In this document: positions 12,121-23,870 of the stretch, piece by piece | How the letters are laid out: every line of letters starts with the position of its first letter | Position numbering within the stretch: position 1 is the stretch's first letter | DNA from: Larix kaempferi | Lineage: Eukaryota > Streptophyta > Pinopsida > Pinales > Pinaceae | DNA: 64,000 nt | Direction: 5' to 3' | Assembly (NCBI GenBank): GCA_027924585.1 | Contig: BSBM01000592.1 | Span: 7,200,501 to 7,264,500, forward strand | Notes under the pieces: model-generated | The model's database searches: none | Seen by the model: the letters and a program-made list of their open reading frames with translations, nothing else | What the model was told of the DNA's origin: nothing | Position numbers and translations under genes: made by a program

Positions 12121-14300
12121 GTTATCCACTTAACCATTTTTTCATTTAAAAATTAACAAAACTTCGAAAAAATTCAAATTCTATTTATATTCAAGAAATG
12201 AAGACATAAAAATTAAACTTCAATTTATTTTTCAATATATTGATCCAAAGAGTATGGTATATGAAAATTAGGAAAATTTCAATATTTTCTTGTTAAATAC
12301 TATATTCTTCCACTTGTAATTCATGGAGAAGTCTCATGTTAGTATTAATGTCCATACAATTTTTAATTCTAAAATATTTAGTGTGGAAAAGTGTAGATGG
12401 TATCTTGTTCACCACATTATATGTTAATTGGATTATTGTAATAGAGGTTTGAAATTTTTAATAATCTTCATTGTTCAAATAGATTCTCACCTTGGTTTAA
12501 AAGGATGCAATGTTATTCATTTTCACCGTTTTTTCTACTCTAAGAGGAATTCTCTCATTACACTTGTCAACACTTAAAAGGTTTAGTACTAGTAACCAAT
12601 GCTATGGTTTAGGTTGAATTATTTACATTAGTGTTTGAGAATCCTATCAAAGTAGTGTTTGCAAAGAAATAACTTGATTTTGTATATTTTGATAACAAGT
12701 TATGTGTTTTACAATTGTATCAATGGTTAGGCTCATTAAATGGTGTCAATGCATCTTCTCCTTTCTTCCACTTTGATCTTGTTAAAATTTGAATAATGTT
12801 CTTAATCTTGGTATAATATTGTTATTGAAAGAGTTAAGGAGTAAGTAATTCCACGACTTGATGATACTAGTGGAGTTATTCTAGCAACTTTAAAGACTTT
12901 GGTTTGATTTTTTTTAATGTTCACTTTAAAGACTTTGGTTTGATTTTTTTAATGTTCACTTTAAAGACTTTGGTTTGATTTTTTTTAAAGTTCAAAGTTT
13001 TAAATACTTTGAGTTTGTTGGATTAATTTCTACTTAAACTAATAGTCATAATTTGTTGATAATAATAAACTATTTATATTTGTTTTGATATTTAAATACT
13101 TTGAATTTGTTTGATTAATTTTCACTTAAACTAATTAACAAGTGAAATATTTATATTTGTTGTTAATGATATTAAAACATTTATATTTAAAGGAATGCTA
13201 GATTTATCTATTTGTGTTTTGTTTGTTGGGCTTTATCAATTTACTTGACCACCATCCTTCATTCTTCTCTTATATATATATATATATACCTTTCTTGTCT
13301 TCAAATGATAAAAATACTTGTGTTTTTGTTTTTAAATGTGATACTAGTGGTTCTTACTAGATAGGACTTTCTATATCAAGTATCATAACTTGTCAAATCA
13401 ATAAGTCTTATTGTCGTTTAAAACATATCAATTGTTCTTGGGATAGGATATTTACTAATCCCCTTTAGAGAGGTTTTTTTTGGCTATTTGTTTGGTTATC
13501 TTATGAAGTCCTTATTGGTTAACATGGTATCCATGTGACTTTGGTGTTGCTCTAGCTTGGTTGTTTTTTTGTCTTGTATAATTGATGTGAGATAGCATAC
13601 ATAGATAAATTGGTGCAGTTTCTAAAACACAACTAGACTTAAAGATGACAAACTTTAGTGTGAAAAACAACTTTAATGCAAACACAAACTTTTGCACAAC
13701 CCATAAGTGCACGTGCAAAAATTGAAACACTTAAATCCATTCCAAAACTAAAAAAAATGCTAACGCTATGACATACTTATGTAAACAGTCAAGAAACAAT
13801 AATACATTGCACCTAAACAGTGACAATATGAAAAGACCATGCATCATGTCCTTGGAACTTCTTATCATGGAAAATTGAACAACACATGTCCAATACACTT
13901 CTCATATCCAAACCATGTTCTTGAAACTAAAAAACACTCACAACACACATGTCGACACACATAAATCATGCTTTGACACCCATCATCCTCCATATGATCA
14001 TAACACTAGAGTTTAGTGGACAAAGAATTTTCTAGAATCTTCTAGAATACTTCTCATGTCCATATATTTTTGTGTAGAATATTTACAGGTAGATTTTTGT
14101 CCATGCATTTGTACTTCTAGATTATTAGAAATATGCACTAACTATATTAGAGGCATGTTGCCAACAAGGAATGAACTATTGTACTTACTTTCTATACAAA
14201 ATTACGCACAAGTCCTTATGCATCTATCTACATAGATTTCATGCATTTTTCATACGTTAATAAAATGTATTATTCTAGGACATTACGCTATGCCTTAGAT
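12121..14300. other. AT-rich spacer with local tandem repeats
   Basis: No coding signal recognised. It holds a three-copy 36-bp repeat at 12888-12994 and a diverged pair at about 13000-13170 sharing TAAATACTTTGA and TTAATTT. Confidence 0.65.
12888..12994. repeat. 36-bp tandem repeat, three copies
   Basis: Three nearly identical units begin at 12888, 12924 and 12959 with CTTTAAAGACTTTGGTTTGA followed by a T run and a short tail. They differ mainly in T-run length, which suggests recent slippage. Confidence 0.9.
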
Positions 14301-17300
14301 CATTCTACATTGTAATACCCCATTTTGATCCCTATATTGTACATACCATATGAAATATTGTGTGATATGTGCAATTTGGCATGGGTGTTAAGGCATGTGG
14401 AATATGTGTAGACCTATGATGCAAGATGTGCAAACATGTTAAATATCCCTAATGGGGGCCTAAGGCCAAGGCCAATGACCCACTAGAGGATGATACATAT
14501 TAATGTGTTTTTCACTTTTCCTAAGTCTAAATATTAAATTTAAGTCACTATAATGAAAACCATGAAATCTAATATCTAGGGTGCACGTGGTATCAAATTG
14601 ATAAGGAGGAAGGTGGGAAGTGTGATGCAACGATAAGGGATAAGAGAAAATATCAACTATTTGACCATTGTAGTGTCCTTGTAATTGAAATGGACACTTA
14701 TGCTACACAAAGTAATGATAATACCATATATAAGAAAAATAAATAATATATAGATAAAGAAAAAATGGTTGGGGGGCACTCACACACCCACATTGGAATT
14801 CACTTGTAATTCCTAAAAATCTAAGGAAGACATATTCAAAATGGTACTTAAGTGATTTAACAATAGTTCATTTGTTGATAATAGAATTGTTATACAAAAA
14901 GAAGGGGAAATCCCTTTTAATAAACCTTTCAACTATTCCAATGGTGGGGTGGTAGGTATGAGATATGAGGGTGATGGTTTATGTGAATCACAAGTGGGTA
15001 GAGAAACATACGACCAACATGTGTCTAACTATGATAAAAATTTGGGAGATCGCATCTAGAGGCAAACATTAAAATTTCATGAATCCATTCAGAAACAAAG
15101 AGAGATAGAGGTACAAGACACTCCTTATCACGATCATTTGAGAAAGTAGAATGAAGGGACATGAGAAGAGACTTCAATAATTTAATGGTTTTCATCTATA
15201 TTTTTGGTTTACATATTAGCACTTTGATAGGAGACAACAATTATTGGATTTTTTTACCATAATGAGGAAACCCTTTTGTTGTTGCAGATATCATAGTGCA
15301 TCAATTTTTTCTTGCATTCTAATAGAGTGTTCAAATTCATTGTTAAAGGACTGAAGGGGAAGCGGTTTCTAAGGAACAATAGAGAGAGGTGGATAATCTA
15401 AAGGATGAAATTGGTTTAAGGACAACCTAGTTAGGGACAAAGGAAGAATACTAGAAGACATATCAAGATATATAACCAAACAAATCATCATTTTGCAGGG
15501 AAGAAGAGTAAACTCAAGGCCCCAAGAATGAAGGGAAAAGGTAATGGTTTAGCACGACTTTTATTCCCATACAGAATGAAGGGAGAGGTTTCACACCTTT
15601 GTGCATAATTTCCTGAACGATATTTATGGTGACTCCACTTCATTTTTTTCTATTTTCTCTTCACTAGGTTGTTAATCGTTAGGTAGCTAATTTCTGGTAT
15701 ATTGTCCTTTGCAAGTGAAGAGGTCCATACCCTTCATTCCAAAAATTCGGCCTCCTCTTGGCCGTAATTTATATTTCAATAGTCGCGTGGATCTCGACAC
15801 CCTGATCGCGCAGTCTGCATGCAGATTCCTTTGACAATCGTGCTATCTGCGTAGTTTAACAAAATTTTGCTTGCACACTTCGTCTTTCATTGGCCGCATG
15901 AACTCTTCGCGTTATAATTGCACTACTGCACACCGGTGAGTGTTTTCTCCATGCTATTGCACACTTGTATCTGCTTCTCATTTTATTTTATTTTTATCAT
16001 TTTTTCACAGCCTTGTAGCCCCAATGGCTACTCACTAATGAACTATAACTAATTAACTTGCAATAGTTACATGTTTCTATAGTAATTATCTCACTTAGAC
16101 TAAGATTAGGGAGTAAAGACTCCATCTCTCTTGAAATATACTTAGGTAACCAACCTTGAGGATTTCAACGGGACTCATTGTTGTCACTAGTATTCAAGAC
16201 ATATCATGTTCTTTGTTTACTTAGCATGTTTTTGGGATAAAGTCATGTAGAATCCACTTTTTCACACAAGCAAGGACCTAAAGAACCTAATCCCCCCAAG
16301 TATGCTCTTCATATCACACTTCTTGTGAGCTTGGTGAATCAGAAAGGGGTGAAAAGTGTGAAATAACTCCATTGCGCACTTTTAATTCATTGGCAATTAT
16401 TTTTGCAAAGCACCATTAACATATTTTAGATTTAAAAGATAAATATCCATTTGCATATGCTTTATACTCTTCTAGTTAATTTGCAACAATCAATTTGCTT
16501 ACCTCACATGTGTTTGCATCACTATCACACACACTAAGGGAACTAAAATATTTTCATTCCAAGTATGATCTTCACCTCGCACTTCTTTTGAGCTTGGTGA
16601 ATTAGAAAGGAAGAGAATTGTGAAATACCTCCCTTACACTCATTACGTGAATTTGGACCCTTAAAAGCAACATTTTTAAATTGCCAACCAACTAAAATCC
16701 TCCACAGGAGGTCACAAAACAATATTTTAGTTGGGTGGTATTGATTGGGATAGGCATCCATTAATGCCCACCAATCTAGTTTCATTAGGTGTTTGAAACA
16801 TAGCATTGTTTAATTATAAGGTACTATCAAAATCCTGTTATTGACATGTATTAAAAGAAAACCCAGATAAGAAGTGTGTCATGCCCAACGAGGTCAAATC
16901 CGAGGTATAGTTTCCCTGCCCTCTCCAAAGAGCCACTCAAATTTTTGTGGAGGAGACACTATATCGCCCAGGAAAAACCACTTATCAACACTTGATGCAA
17001 GGTATCTTAGTGGCCAAACTTAGGACATCTCCAAGGAGTATTTGTGAGTGAAATTGACTCCTGAATTCAAATATTGACATTGGGAAGTGTTTCTAGTCCT
17101 TTCAGAACATAGCCCCATCGCCAATCTAACTGACTCTTTGTTACCTTCACTAATCAATTTGTGTGTGGATCCCATTTTCACCATCAATTGTGCTTTTGGA
17201 AGGCCTAGTTACATTTGAGAGGAAGGACGTTAGGTATTTTAGCAAATTTACACTTATTTTTCTTTTAAAATACAAGTTCACTAATTGGTAATTAAAAAGA

Positions 17301-17618
17301 ACCTACAGGTGGGGATTCTAGCACTAAACCAACATTGCACATATCATTCACTTTTGCACCATATTGAATTTGTTGTGGTTGGCATATTTTTGCGTTTGTT
17401 CAATTGTGTTTATTTCCACCATCACTCTCGCTTGAAACTAAGCTTTCACCATTGAGGAACAAAACAACCACCTAAGGAAGTCCCAACGATTGCAAGGCCT
17501 ATCCCCTCTCTTGAGGGGTGTTTTTCCAATTTCTCCCCATTAGAGAAAATTTTACGTTTAAAATGGGACTCCTAAAGAAAATAATAAAATAATATTTATG
17601 AATTTTGGAGGAAAAGAG
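14301..17618. other. AT-rich spacer, no recognised gene
   Basis: No ORF of note and no recognisable protein remnant. Structures noticed are a CpG-rich patch at 15748-15941 and a pair of related segments of about 100 bp at 16298-16400 and 16559-16660 sharing GAGCTTGGTGAAT and AGAAAGG. Confidence 0.6.
15748..15941. other. CpG-rich patch ending in a donor-like GTGAGT
   Basis: About fourteen CpG dinucleotides fall in roughly 190 bp (for example AGTCGCGTGG, GATCGCGCAG, CTTCGCGTTA), while the surrounding kilobases have very few. It ends with CACCG followed by GTGAGT, a good splice-donor match on the plus strand. It may be a first-exon or unmethylated promoter remnant, or part of an unrecognised element. 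No ORF is visible. Confidence 0.35.
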
Positions 17619-17801
17619 AAAAAAACTACCTTTTTTCTTCGTATTTTCAACATATCTCCCTGTCATTTTACTGAAATTTCGAGTGGGAGCACGCGTTGGA
17701 TGTGTAATTTAATTGTGCATCCAACAAGTGCTCCCGCTCGAAATTTGAGTAAAATTACATGGATATATGTTGAAAATATGAATTAAAAAAGTAGTTTTTT
17801 T
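17619..17801. mobile_element. 183-bp foldback, MITE-like inverted repeat
   Basis: Two arms of about 90 bp (17619-17708 and 17709-17801) are near-perfect reverse complements around a central TAATTTAATT. Examples are GTATTTTCAACATAT paired with ATATGTTGAAAATAT, and CGAGTGGGAGCAC paired with GTGCTCCCGCTCG. Ends read AAAAAAACTAC and GTAGTTTTTTT. No clear target duplication flanks it. It could be a foldback MITE or a small-RNA precursor; the apparent 62-codon ORF across it is a by-product of the inverted repeat. Confidence 0.75.
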
Positions 17802-18171
17802 ACTGTCAAATATGCCATGTCAACCATTATGGTTGAATCTTTTCTTGAAATTCAATTGGTTCTTGAATTCAATGGATTTTTTTCTTATGAGGTGACTTGT
17901 TTTCTTACGAGGTTGATCGTATTCTTATGAAGCCCATTTTAGACCCCAAATTTGCTCTAATGTGTGGTTCACGCGAGAGATACTCTATCCTGGGACGCTC
18001 CCAGTCCACATTGATAGGATCATCAGGATGACGCTACTCCTTTTTTGATTCATTTTTTCCTTTTGGAGAAATTGTATACCCTTTTACTTCATCCTCTCGT
18101 GAAAAAGGTAGTCCTCCCTCTCCCCCTCTCTCAGAAAAGGTTGTCCTTTTTTTTCTCCCCTTCGAGATCCA
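17802..18171. other. spacer, pyrimidine-rich near its right end
   Basis: Contains three short repeats of TTTCTTATGAGGT-like sequence around 17880-17930 and a C/T-rich run at 18100-18170 that probably encodes the degraded proline-rich gag start of the following pseudogene. Confidence 0.45.
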
Positions 18172-18840
18172 TTGGACCATTTTGATCCCTCCTCTCTAGT
18201 AGGAGGTCACTCTTTATTTCCAGCAGCACCTTGGTCTCCACCTCGTGGAAAACACACACAACATACAATGGAAGGAACAACTCCCAACTTACCTTTCATG
18301 GCTAGCCTAAATCTCCCATATTTGTCCAGATTGATCAATGAACCTATCGAGCATGATCAAACATGGCCATCTATGTTGTATAGGATCCCCTCAGATATTC
18401 CTAAATTCAAAGGGAAATAAGGAGATGACCTCGCCAAAAATGTCATGTTCTTTCACTCATGGTGTTCCTCCAACAACATAGGTCAAGACTCAGTGAGGCT
18501 CCGTCTCTTTCAGTAAACCCTCACAATGACGACAACCAAAGGGTATGTGAACTTACCAGGATCGACCCTTTCCACCTTTGTGACATTGGACACTGCATTT
18601 CTCATATACTTCCATCTTCCTATTCGCCATGCCTTTGGCCTCAAAATTCTAGTAGAATTTCTTCAAAACACATCTACACACATCGTGGACCATATCCATG
18701 AGTGGCCCAGATGCTGAACAATGTCTAAAATCAAAATACAACCTCCATTTCTGTTGGATTGGTTCATTAAATCACTCCAATTACTAGCAATATATAAAGA
18801 TGTTTCTATAGTACTCTTAAGCATATTATTTCTTAGAAGA
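18172..18840 (+). pseudogene. gag: Ty3/gypsy gag fragment, broken
   Basis: One plus-strand frame runs through three stops (TAA at 18418, TAA near 18514, TGA near 18716) and reads like a plant gypsy capsid: 'LPSD/IPSDIPKFKGK'-type start, then 'HSWCSSNNIGQDSVRLRLFQ', 'FLIYFHLPIRH', 'THIVDHIHEW' and 'FLLDWFIKSL'. Such segments form the gag core of virus-like particles. No zinc knuckle, pol or LTR accompanies it. Similarity stops near 18800, where a 202-bp direct repeat begins. Confidence 0.8.
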
Positions 18841-19002
18841 TTTTAAAGAGCTTGATAGCCTCCTTTTCCAAATTGTTAAATCACTACATGGCTTTTTGAC
18901 ATTTGAAAGAGATGAAAGATGATGACCTTGTAACCTTCAAATTAGTGAATTTCTCTATAAAGGTTTTGGGATAGGATGCTGCGATATATTATCATAGGAA
19001 AT
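18801..19002. repeat. 202-bp direct repeat, copy 1
   Basis: It matches 20012-20214 along its length (TGTTT start, CTCTTAAGCATATTATT, GATGATGACCTTGTAACCTTC, ATCATAGGAAAT end), with about one difference in ten by eye. The two copies are about 1.0 kb apart in the same orientation and start where the gag fragment ends. Confidence 0.85.
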
Positions 19003-20011
19003 CTAGAAACTAATGCACCCAAAACTTTGCAAAATCTAGAAACTATTTAAAACTATGTTCCATTTGGATTTATCTTTTCATTGGATCCTCAAAAATGAAA
19101 ATTTCTAAAAGATTGAAACTTTAAAGCTATGTTTCATTTAGATTTATCTTATGGATCCTCAAAAATAAAATTTCCAAGCCTAAAGAGGATTAGGATAGGA
19201 AATGGAACCAGTTTCCATACTTGTGATAAGATAAACAATAAATTAACCTTGCCACTATATAATAATTGTTATATAGGTTTAAATATATAGTCGAATATGA
19301 AATAACTTCGAAATCAACATTTTATATCTCATACTATATATCATTTATTATTGGTTGAACATTGTGTAACATATCCTACATTAGGCCTAATTAGATACAA
19401 GGTACGTTTTGTAACTATTTCTAATTTACGAGTCGAGTAACATGATCTGCCAATTTCGAATCCCAATTGCAGGAGGTGTGATCATAAATTAGGCCAAGTA
19501 CATACTAAGTACATTTTGTAACTATTAAGGGTCGAGTAGCATATTCTGCAAATTTCCCATCCTAATTACATGATGTGTGATCCACTAGAGCAGGTACATA
19601 TTACATAGGGTTGTTGGCATGATCTGCAAATTTGGAAACCACCGATCACTTTTGTTAAAAAGGTCAAGCAAGTTACACACGATCCGAGACACTTTGTAGG
19701 AATGATATAACATAAATTTGCCCAAATCCATACTATCTTCCAGAAGAGGGTTAAGAGCATAATTTGCCAATTTCCTTGTGTTTACCTATATATGTTTCCT
19801 ACTAAATTGGGAAAATAATTTTCACTGCAGTAGTTTTTGTCTCCTAGAAAGGTTGGGCCTTCCATTCCACATTATTTTTTCCATTCCTTGTACTTGTTTT
19901 CACTGCAAGTAAATGATGTAGAGACTTATACATATTATTAGTCTTAAACTGTAGTGGTGCACTTAACATAGTAGCTTTTATTTTGCAAGTCTGGCCTATA
20001 TGTACCATAAA
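19003..20011. other. spacer between 202-bp direct repeats
   Basis: No gene recognised. It contains a two-copy repeat of about 65 bp (19052-19185, sharing TTTAGATTTATCTTATGGATCC-like sequence) and a two-copy repeat of about 105 bp (about 19402-19608, sharing TTTTGTAACTATT and GAGTCGAGTA). Confidence 0.6.
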
Positions 20012-20214
20012 TGTTTGTGGTAGGACTCTTAAGCATATTATTGCTTAGAATATTTTAAAGAGCTTGATAGCCTTCTTTTCAAGATTGTTAAATCACAACA
20101 TGGCTTTTTTACATTTGAAAGAGCTGAAAGATGATGACCTTGTAACCTTCACATCAGTGAATTTATCTATAAAGGTGTTGATATAGGATGTTGTGATATA
20201 TTATCATAGGAAAT
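20012..20214. repeat. 202-bp direct repeat, copy 2
   Basis: Second copy of the 18801-19002 repeat. In one plus-strand frame this copy reads 'LLNHNMAFLHLKELKDDDLVTF', which looks protein-like, but no family is recognised and stops follow. Confidence 0.85.
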
Positions 20215-20419
20215 GTTAGGTAGACTAAATGATCATAATAAATTGTCTAAGGCAAGTCATTAAAAATGTGATTTTTTTGGTAGTGAAGACGACAAATTTT
20301 ATTGGGGAGGAGTTGTTTGCAATAAAAAGGATGAAAGCTAAGTAACAAAGCTAATATCTAGATTTATGGACATAGTTAGTTAGGGTGGAGTTAACATGTG
20401 AAATGATTCATGAGTTTGT

Positions 20420-20770
20420 TTTTATGCAACAACTTTCCAAAAAGAGTATAAAAAGAGAAGAAATAGATTAGAAAAAGTACTCCACGACTTGATTGAAGAA
20501 AATAGTTGAATAAAAAGCCTCTTTGAGGGGGGAACCTCCTTACACAATGTACTAAGTACACAAGACAAGACAAGACACGATACTCCAATTGAAAGGTCTC
20601 CTTCCTATATATAGGAGACTAAGGGGTACAATCCCAACTAACTGACCCAAGCTGACATAACTAATATAACCATGCTAATGACAATTACCACTAATGAACC
20701 AAAGTTGACATCAAAACTAATGTAATGAACCACAATATAGGGGGAATGTGCTCATATTTAGGGCTTAAAA
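20420..20770 (-). repeat. 3' LTR of gypsy A
   Basis: Aligns over its full length with 35626-35977, including the TATA core CCTATATATAGG. Both termini have one substitution from the TG...CA ends of the other copy (TTTTA for TGTTA on the left, TTAAAA for TTAACA on the right). Purine tract on the minus strand (AGGGGAGGGGCA) lies next to it at 20771-20782. Confidence 0.93.
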
Positions 20771-20799
20771 TGCCCCTCCCCTTCAGACAAGTGTTGTCC

Positions 20800-23643
20800 T
20801 CAAAACTTGATTATTTGCAGATGCTTCTGTATGAAGGACTCATCTTCCCATGTTGAATCTTCAACTGGTAAGTTCTTCCACTTTATGAGGTACTCAGTAA
20901 TAGCCCGATTTCATAGTTGTTTAGTCCTTGTTTCGGTGATTTGTTCAAATGTTCCAATCTGAATTTTCCTTCTTCATCAAGATCCGACAAGATTGTTTGA
21001 ATTAGGATCTTGTCTCCTATTACCTTCTTTAAGCAAGAAACATGGAAAACTTGATGTACTCTTGAAGATGAAGGGAGCTCCAATTTGTAGGCCATACTAC
21101 CAATCTTCTGCAACACTTTATAAGGACCATAATACTTGGGTGCTAATTTATTGTCCTTATTTAATAGCTTCAGAGACATCTTCTTGTAAGGTTGTAGCCT
21201 GATAAATACCCAATCCCCTTCTTCAAAACTCCTTTCACTGCGATGTTGATCAACTTGTTGTTTCATCATGTTTTTTGACATAGTCAGGTTGTCCTTAAGT
21301 ATCTGGAGAACTCCTTGTTGGTGCTCTATGTGATCTTCCACGACTTGAACTTTAGATTTTCCTTTTAAGGGAGATGTGATAGATGGAGGCTGGTACCCAT
21401 AAAGTTCCATAAATGGAGACATTTTTTATGATGTATGGAAGGAAGTATTGTACCACCACTCTGCCAAAGAAAACCATTTCACCCACTATGTTTGTTTATC
21501 ATATGAAAAGCAAAAAATATAGCCTTCAAAACACTTGTTCACGATCTTGGTTTTCCCATCAGATTGAGGGTGATAAGATGAACTGTGAGCCAATTGAGTA
21601 CCCAAACAGGAAAATAATTTAGTCCAAAATTTTCCAGTGAAAATTGCATCTCTATCACTTACAATAATCTTCGGATTTCCATGTAACTTCTGAACAATTT
21701 CCATAAAGGTTTCAACTACTGTGCTTGCATTAAAAGGGTGAGAAAGTGCACAAAAGTGTGCATACTTCATGAGTCTATCAACAACCACCATAATACCATT
21801 CTTTCCTTTTGACTTGGGTAGACTTGTGATAAAATCCATGGAGACTTCTTCCCAGCGATGACAAGGTATGTCTAATGGTTGTAGAAGTCCTAGGGTCTTA
21901 ACTGTTTCACCCTTATTATGTTGGAAAACCAAGCATTCAACCATGAACCTTTGAACATCAGATTTAAGACCTTCCCAGAAAAATTCCTTCTTGACCCTGT
22001 GGTAATTTTTCATGAATCCTGAGTGCCCACCTATAGGAGAGGCATGTAACTCAGAAAGGATCTTCTGCTTGAGTTGGGAGTTTTTGCATAAACATAAGTG
22101 ATCCTTATACCATAGTGAATCATTTTTCCACACAAAAGTATATGATACACTGGGGTCATTCTATAGATTTTGAATGAGCGTCCACACAGATAGGTATTTT
22201 TTCCATTCTTCCCTTGCTGCTACTATCCAATCTGGTTGTATAATGGAAATGGAACAAAGTAATGCCCCAACATCTTCATCTGCCACCACATTGTGTTTCC
22301 CTTTTCTATAGATGATTTCAAAGTCATATCCCAACACCTTGGTTACCCACTTTTGCTTCTCTTATGAATATAGTCTTTGTTCCAAGAAGTATTTAAGACT
22401 ATCATGATCTGTTTTGACCTTGAAGTGCCTGCCTATTAGATAAGGACGCCATTTCTTAAGAACATGTAGTATTTCCAACATTTCCTTCTCATAAATGGTA
22501 TTTTGTAAGTTCTTTCCCTTGATTGGATGACTTGTGAAATCATGTGGGTGTCCTTCTTTCATTAGAAGAATGCCAATGCCATTTCCTGAAGCATCACATT
22601 CCATAAAAAAGGTTTTTGTGAAGTTTGGTGTGGCCAATACCGGGGCTGTGCACATTGCCTGTTTAAGTTGTTCAAAAGCTTGAGTTTCCTTAGGAGTCCA
22701 AGAAAATGCATCTTTCTTCAATAATGTTGTTACAGGTGCTGCTATTCTTCCATAATTTCTAACAAACTTGCGGTAGTACCCTGTCAGACCTAAGAATACT
22801 TGAAGATTCTTCAGGTTTTTGGGAATCGTCTAGTCTATCATGGCTTTAATTTTGTTAGAGTATACCTTGACACCTTCATGAGATACAATATGACCCAAAT
22901 ACTCTACCTCCTTCACCCCAAAGAAACATTTGGAAGGTTTTGCATATAGTTGTGGCCCCTATAGTAGTTTTAGTACCTTGTCAACATGTTGAACATGTTC
23001 TTCCCAAGACTTGCTATAGATTAGTATATCATCAAAGAATACTAGCACAAATTTTCTAAAAAAAGGCTTGAAAATGGAATTCATCAAACCCTGAAATGTG
23101 GAAGGTGCATTCGTGAGACCAAATGACATGACTAGAAATTCATAATGACCTTCATGAGTTTTGAATGTTTTTTTTGGGATGTCTTCATATTTCATTCTAA
23201 TTTGATGATACCCAGAACGAAGATCCAACTTTGTGAATACAATTGCTCCATGTAATTCATCTAGCAATTCATCAATTACAGGAATTGGAAACTTATATTT
23301 AATGGTAACCTTGTTGATCTCTCTATAATATGGACACATACGCCATGATCCATCCGGCTTGTATACCATTACCACTGGTGCATAGTAGGAACTTTGGCTA
23401 GGCCTAATTATGCCAGGCTCTAGCATTTCTTCAATCATATGCTCAATTTCACTCTTATGTCCATAGGGGTATCTGTAAGGTTTGATGTTAGGAGGAACAC
23501 TCCCTGGGATTAAGTGAATAGCATGATTGAAATCTCAGACAAGTGGAAGACCTTTTGGAATATCTTCAAATACCTTGGAATGCTTATTAAAGACCCTTTG
23601 GAGATCTGGGTAAATATGAGGCTTAGATGTTTGAACATCTAAT
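20800..23643 (-). pseudogene. pol: gypsy A pol: RT, RNase H, integrase, chromodomain; broken
   Basis: On the minus strand the reverse transcriptase shows '[20 protein letters not shown]', '[12 protein letters not shown]' and the catalytic 'FFDDILIYS'. RNase H follows ('MECDASGNGIG', 'TDHDSLKYFL'). The integrase has the first zinc-binding His residues ('HASPIGGHSG') but CLVF where C-x2-C is expected; 'MDFI' and 'VSDRDAIF' carry the two catalytic Asp, while the third acidic position is Lys ('KTKIVNK'). After a frameshift near 20930 a chromodomain is readable ('YLIKWKNLPVEDSTWED'), ending at 20800. Chromodomains steer integration to heterochromatin. Several in-frame stops are present. The 5' continuation lies at 26198-26357 and 33440-34944. 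Confidence 0.93.
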
Positions 23644-23856
23644 TGCTATGAATATTTAATTAATATTATTAATTATAAATTAATAGTTTATTAGGTTACT
23701 AAGTGAAAGGGCATAACCCTTCACTATGCTTCCTCAAGCCTTATAAAAGGCGATCTTATTGTAATTTATCATCAATCAAATATATTATTATTATCTATTA
23801 CTCAAAATGAGAGTCGGATTCGACTATTAATCTAGTGAACGAATTCGTTCACCGCA
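23644..23856 (+). repeat. 5' LTR of nested insertion 1
   Basis: TGCTATG start, CACCGCA end, identical to 25985-26197. A TATA box TTATAAAAGG lies at 23741-23750. Two bases separate its end from the primer binding site. Confidence 0.95.
23741..23750 (+). promoter_or_regulatory. TATA box in the LTR of nested insertion 1
   Basis: TTATAAAAGG is a strong plant TATA match within the 5' LTR, about 110 bp before the LTR end, so transcription probably starts near 23775. Confidence 0.6.
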
Positions 23857-23858
23857 TT

Positions 23859-23870
23859 TGGTATCAGAGC
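23859..23870 (+). other. primer binding site, initiator tRNA-Met type
   Basis: TGGTATCAGAGC is the standard complement of the 3' end of plant initiator tRNA-Met and primes minus-strand cDNA. It follows the 5' LTR after two bases. Confidence 0.9.

Noticed and set aside
12888-12994. Three 36-bp repeats resembling a small CRISPR array
   Set aside because: Units are directly adjacent without spacers, and the setting is a plant genome.
17598-17786. 62-codon plus-strand ORF
   Set aside because: It spans both arms of the foldback and has no sensible protein features.
18301-18701. Second open frame (80 codons, from 18459) within the gag fragment
   Set aside because: The frame starting at 18172 and continuing at 18526 carries the gag motifs; this one is a shadow.
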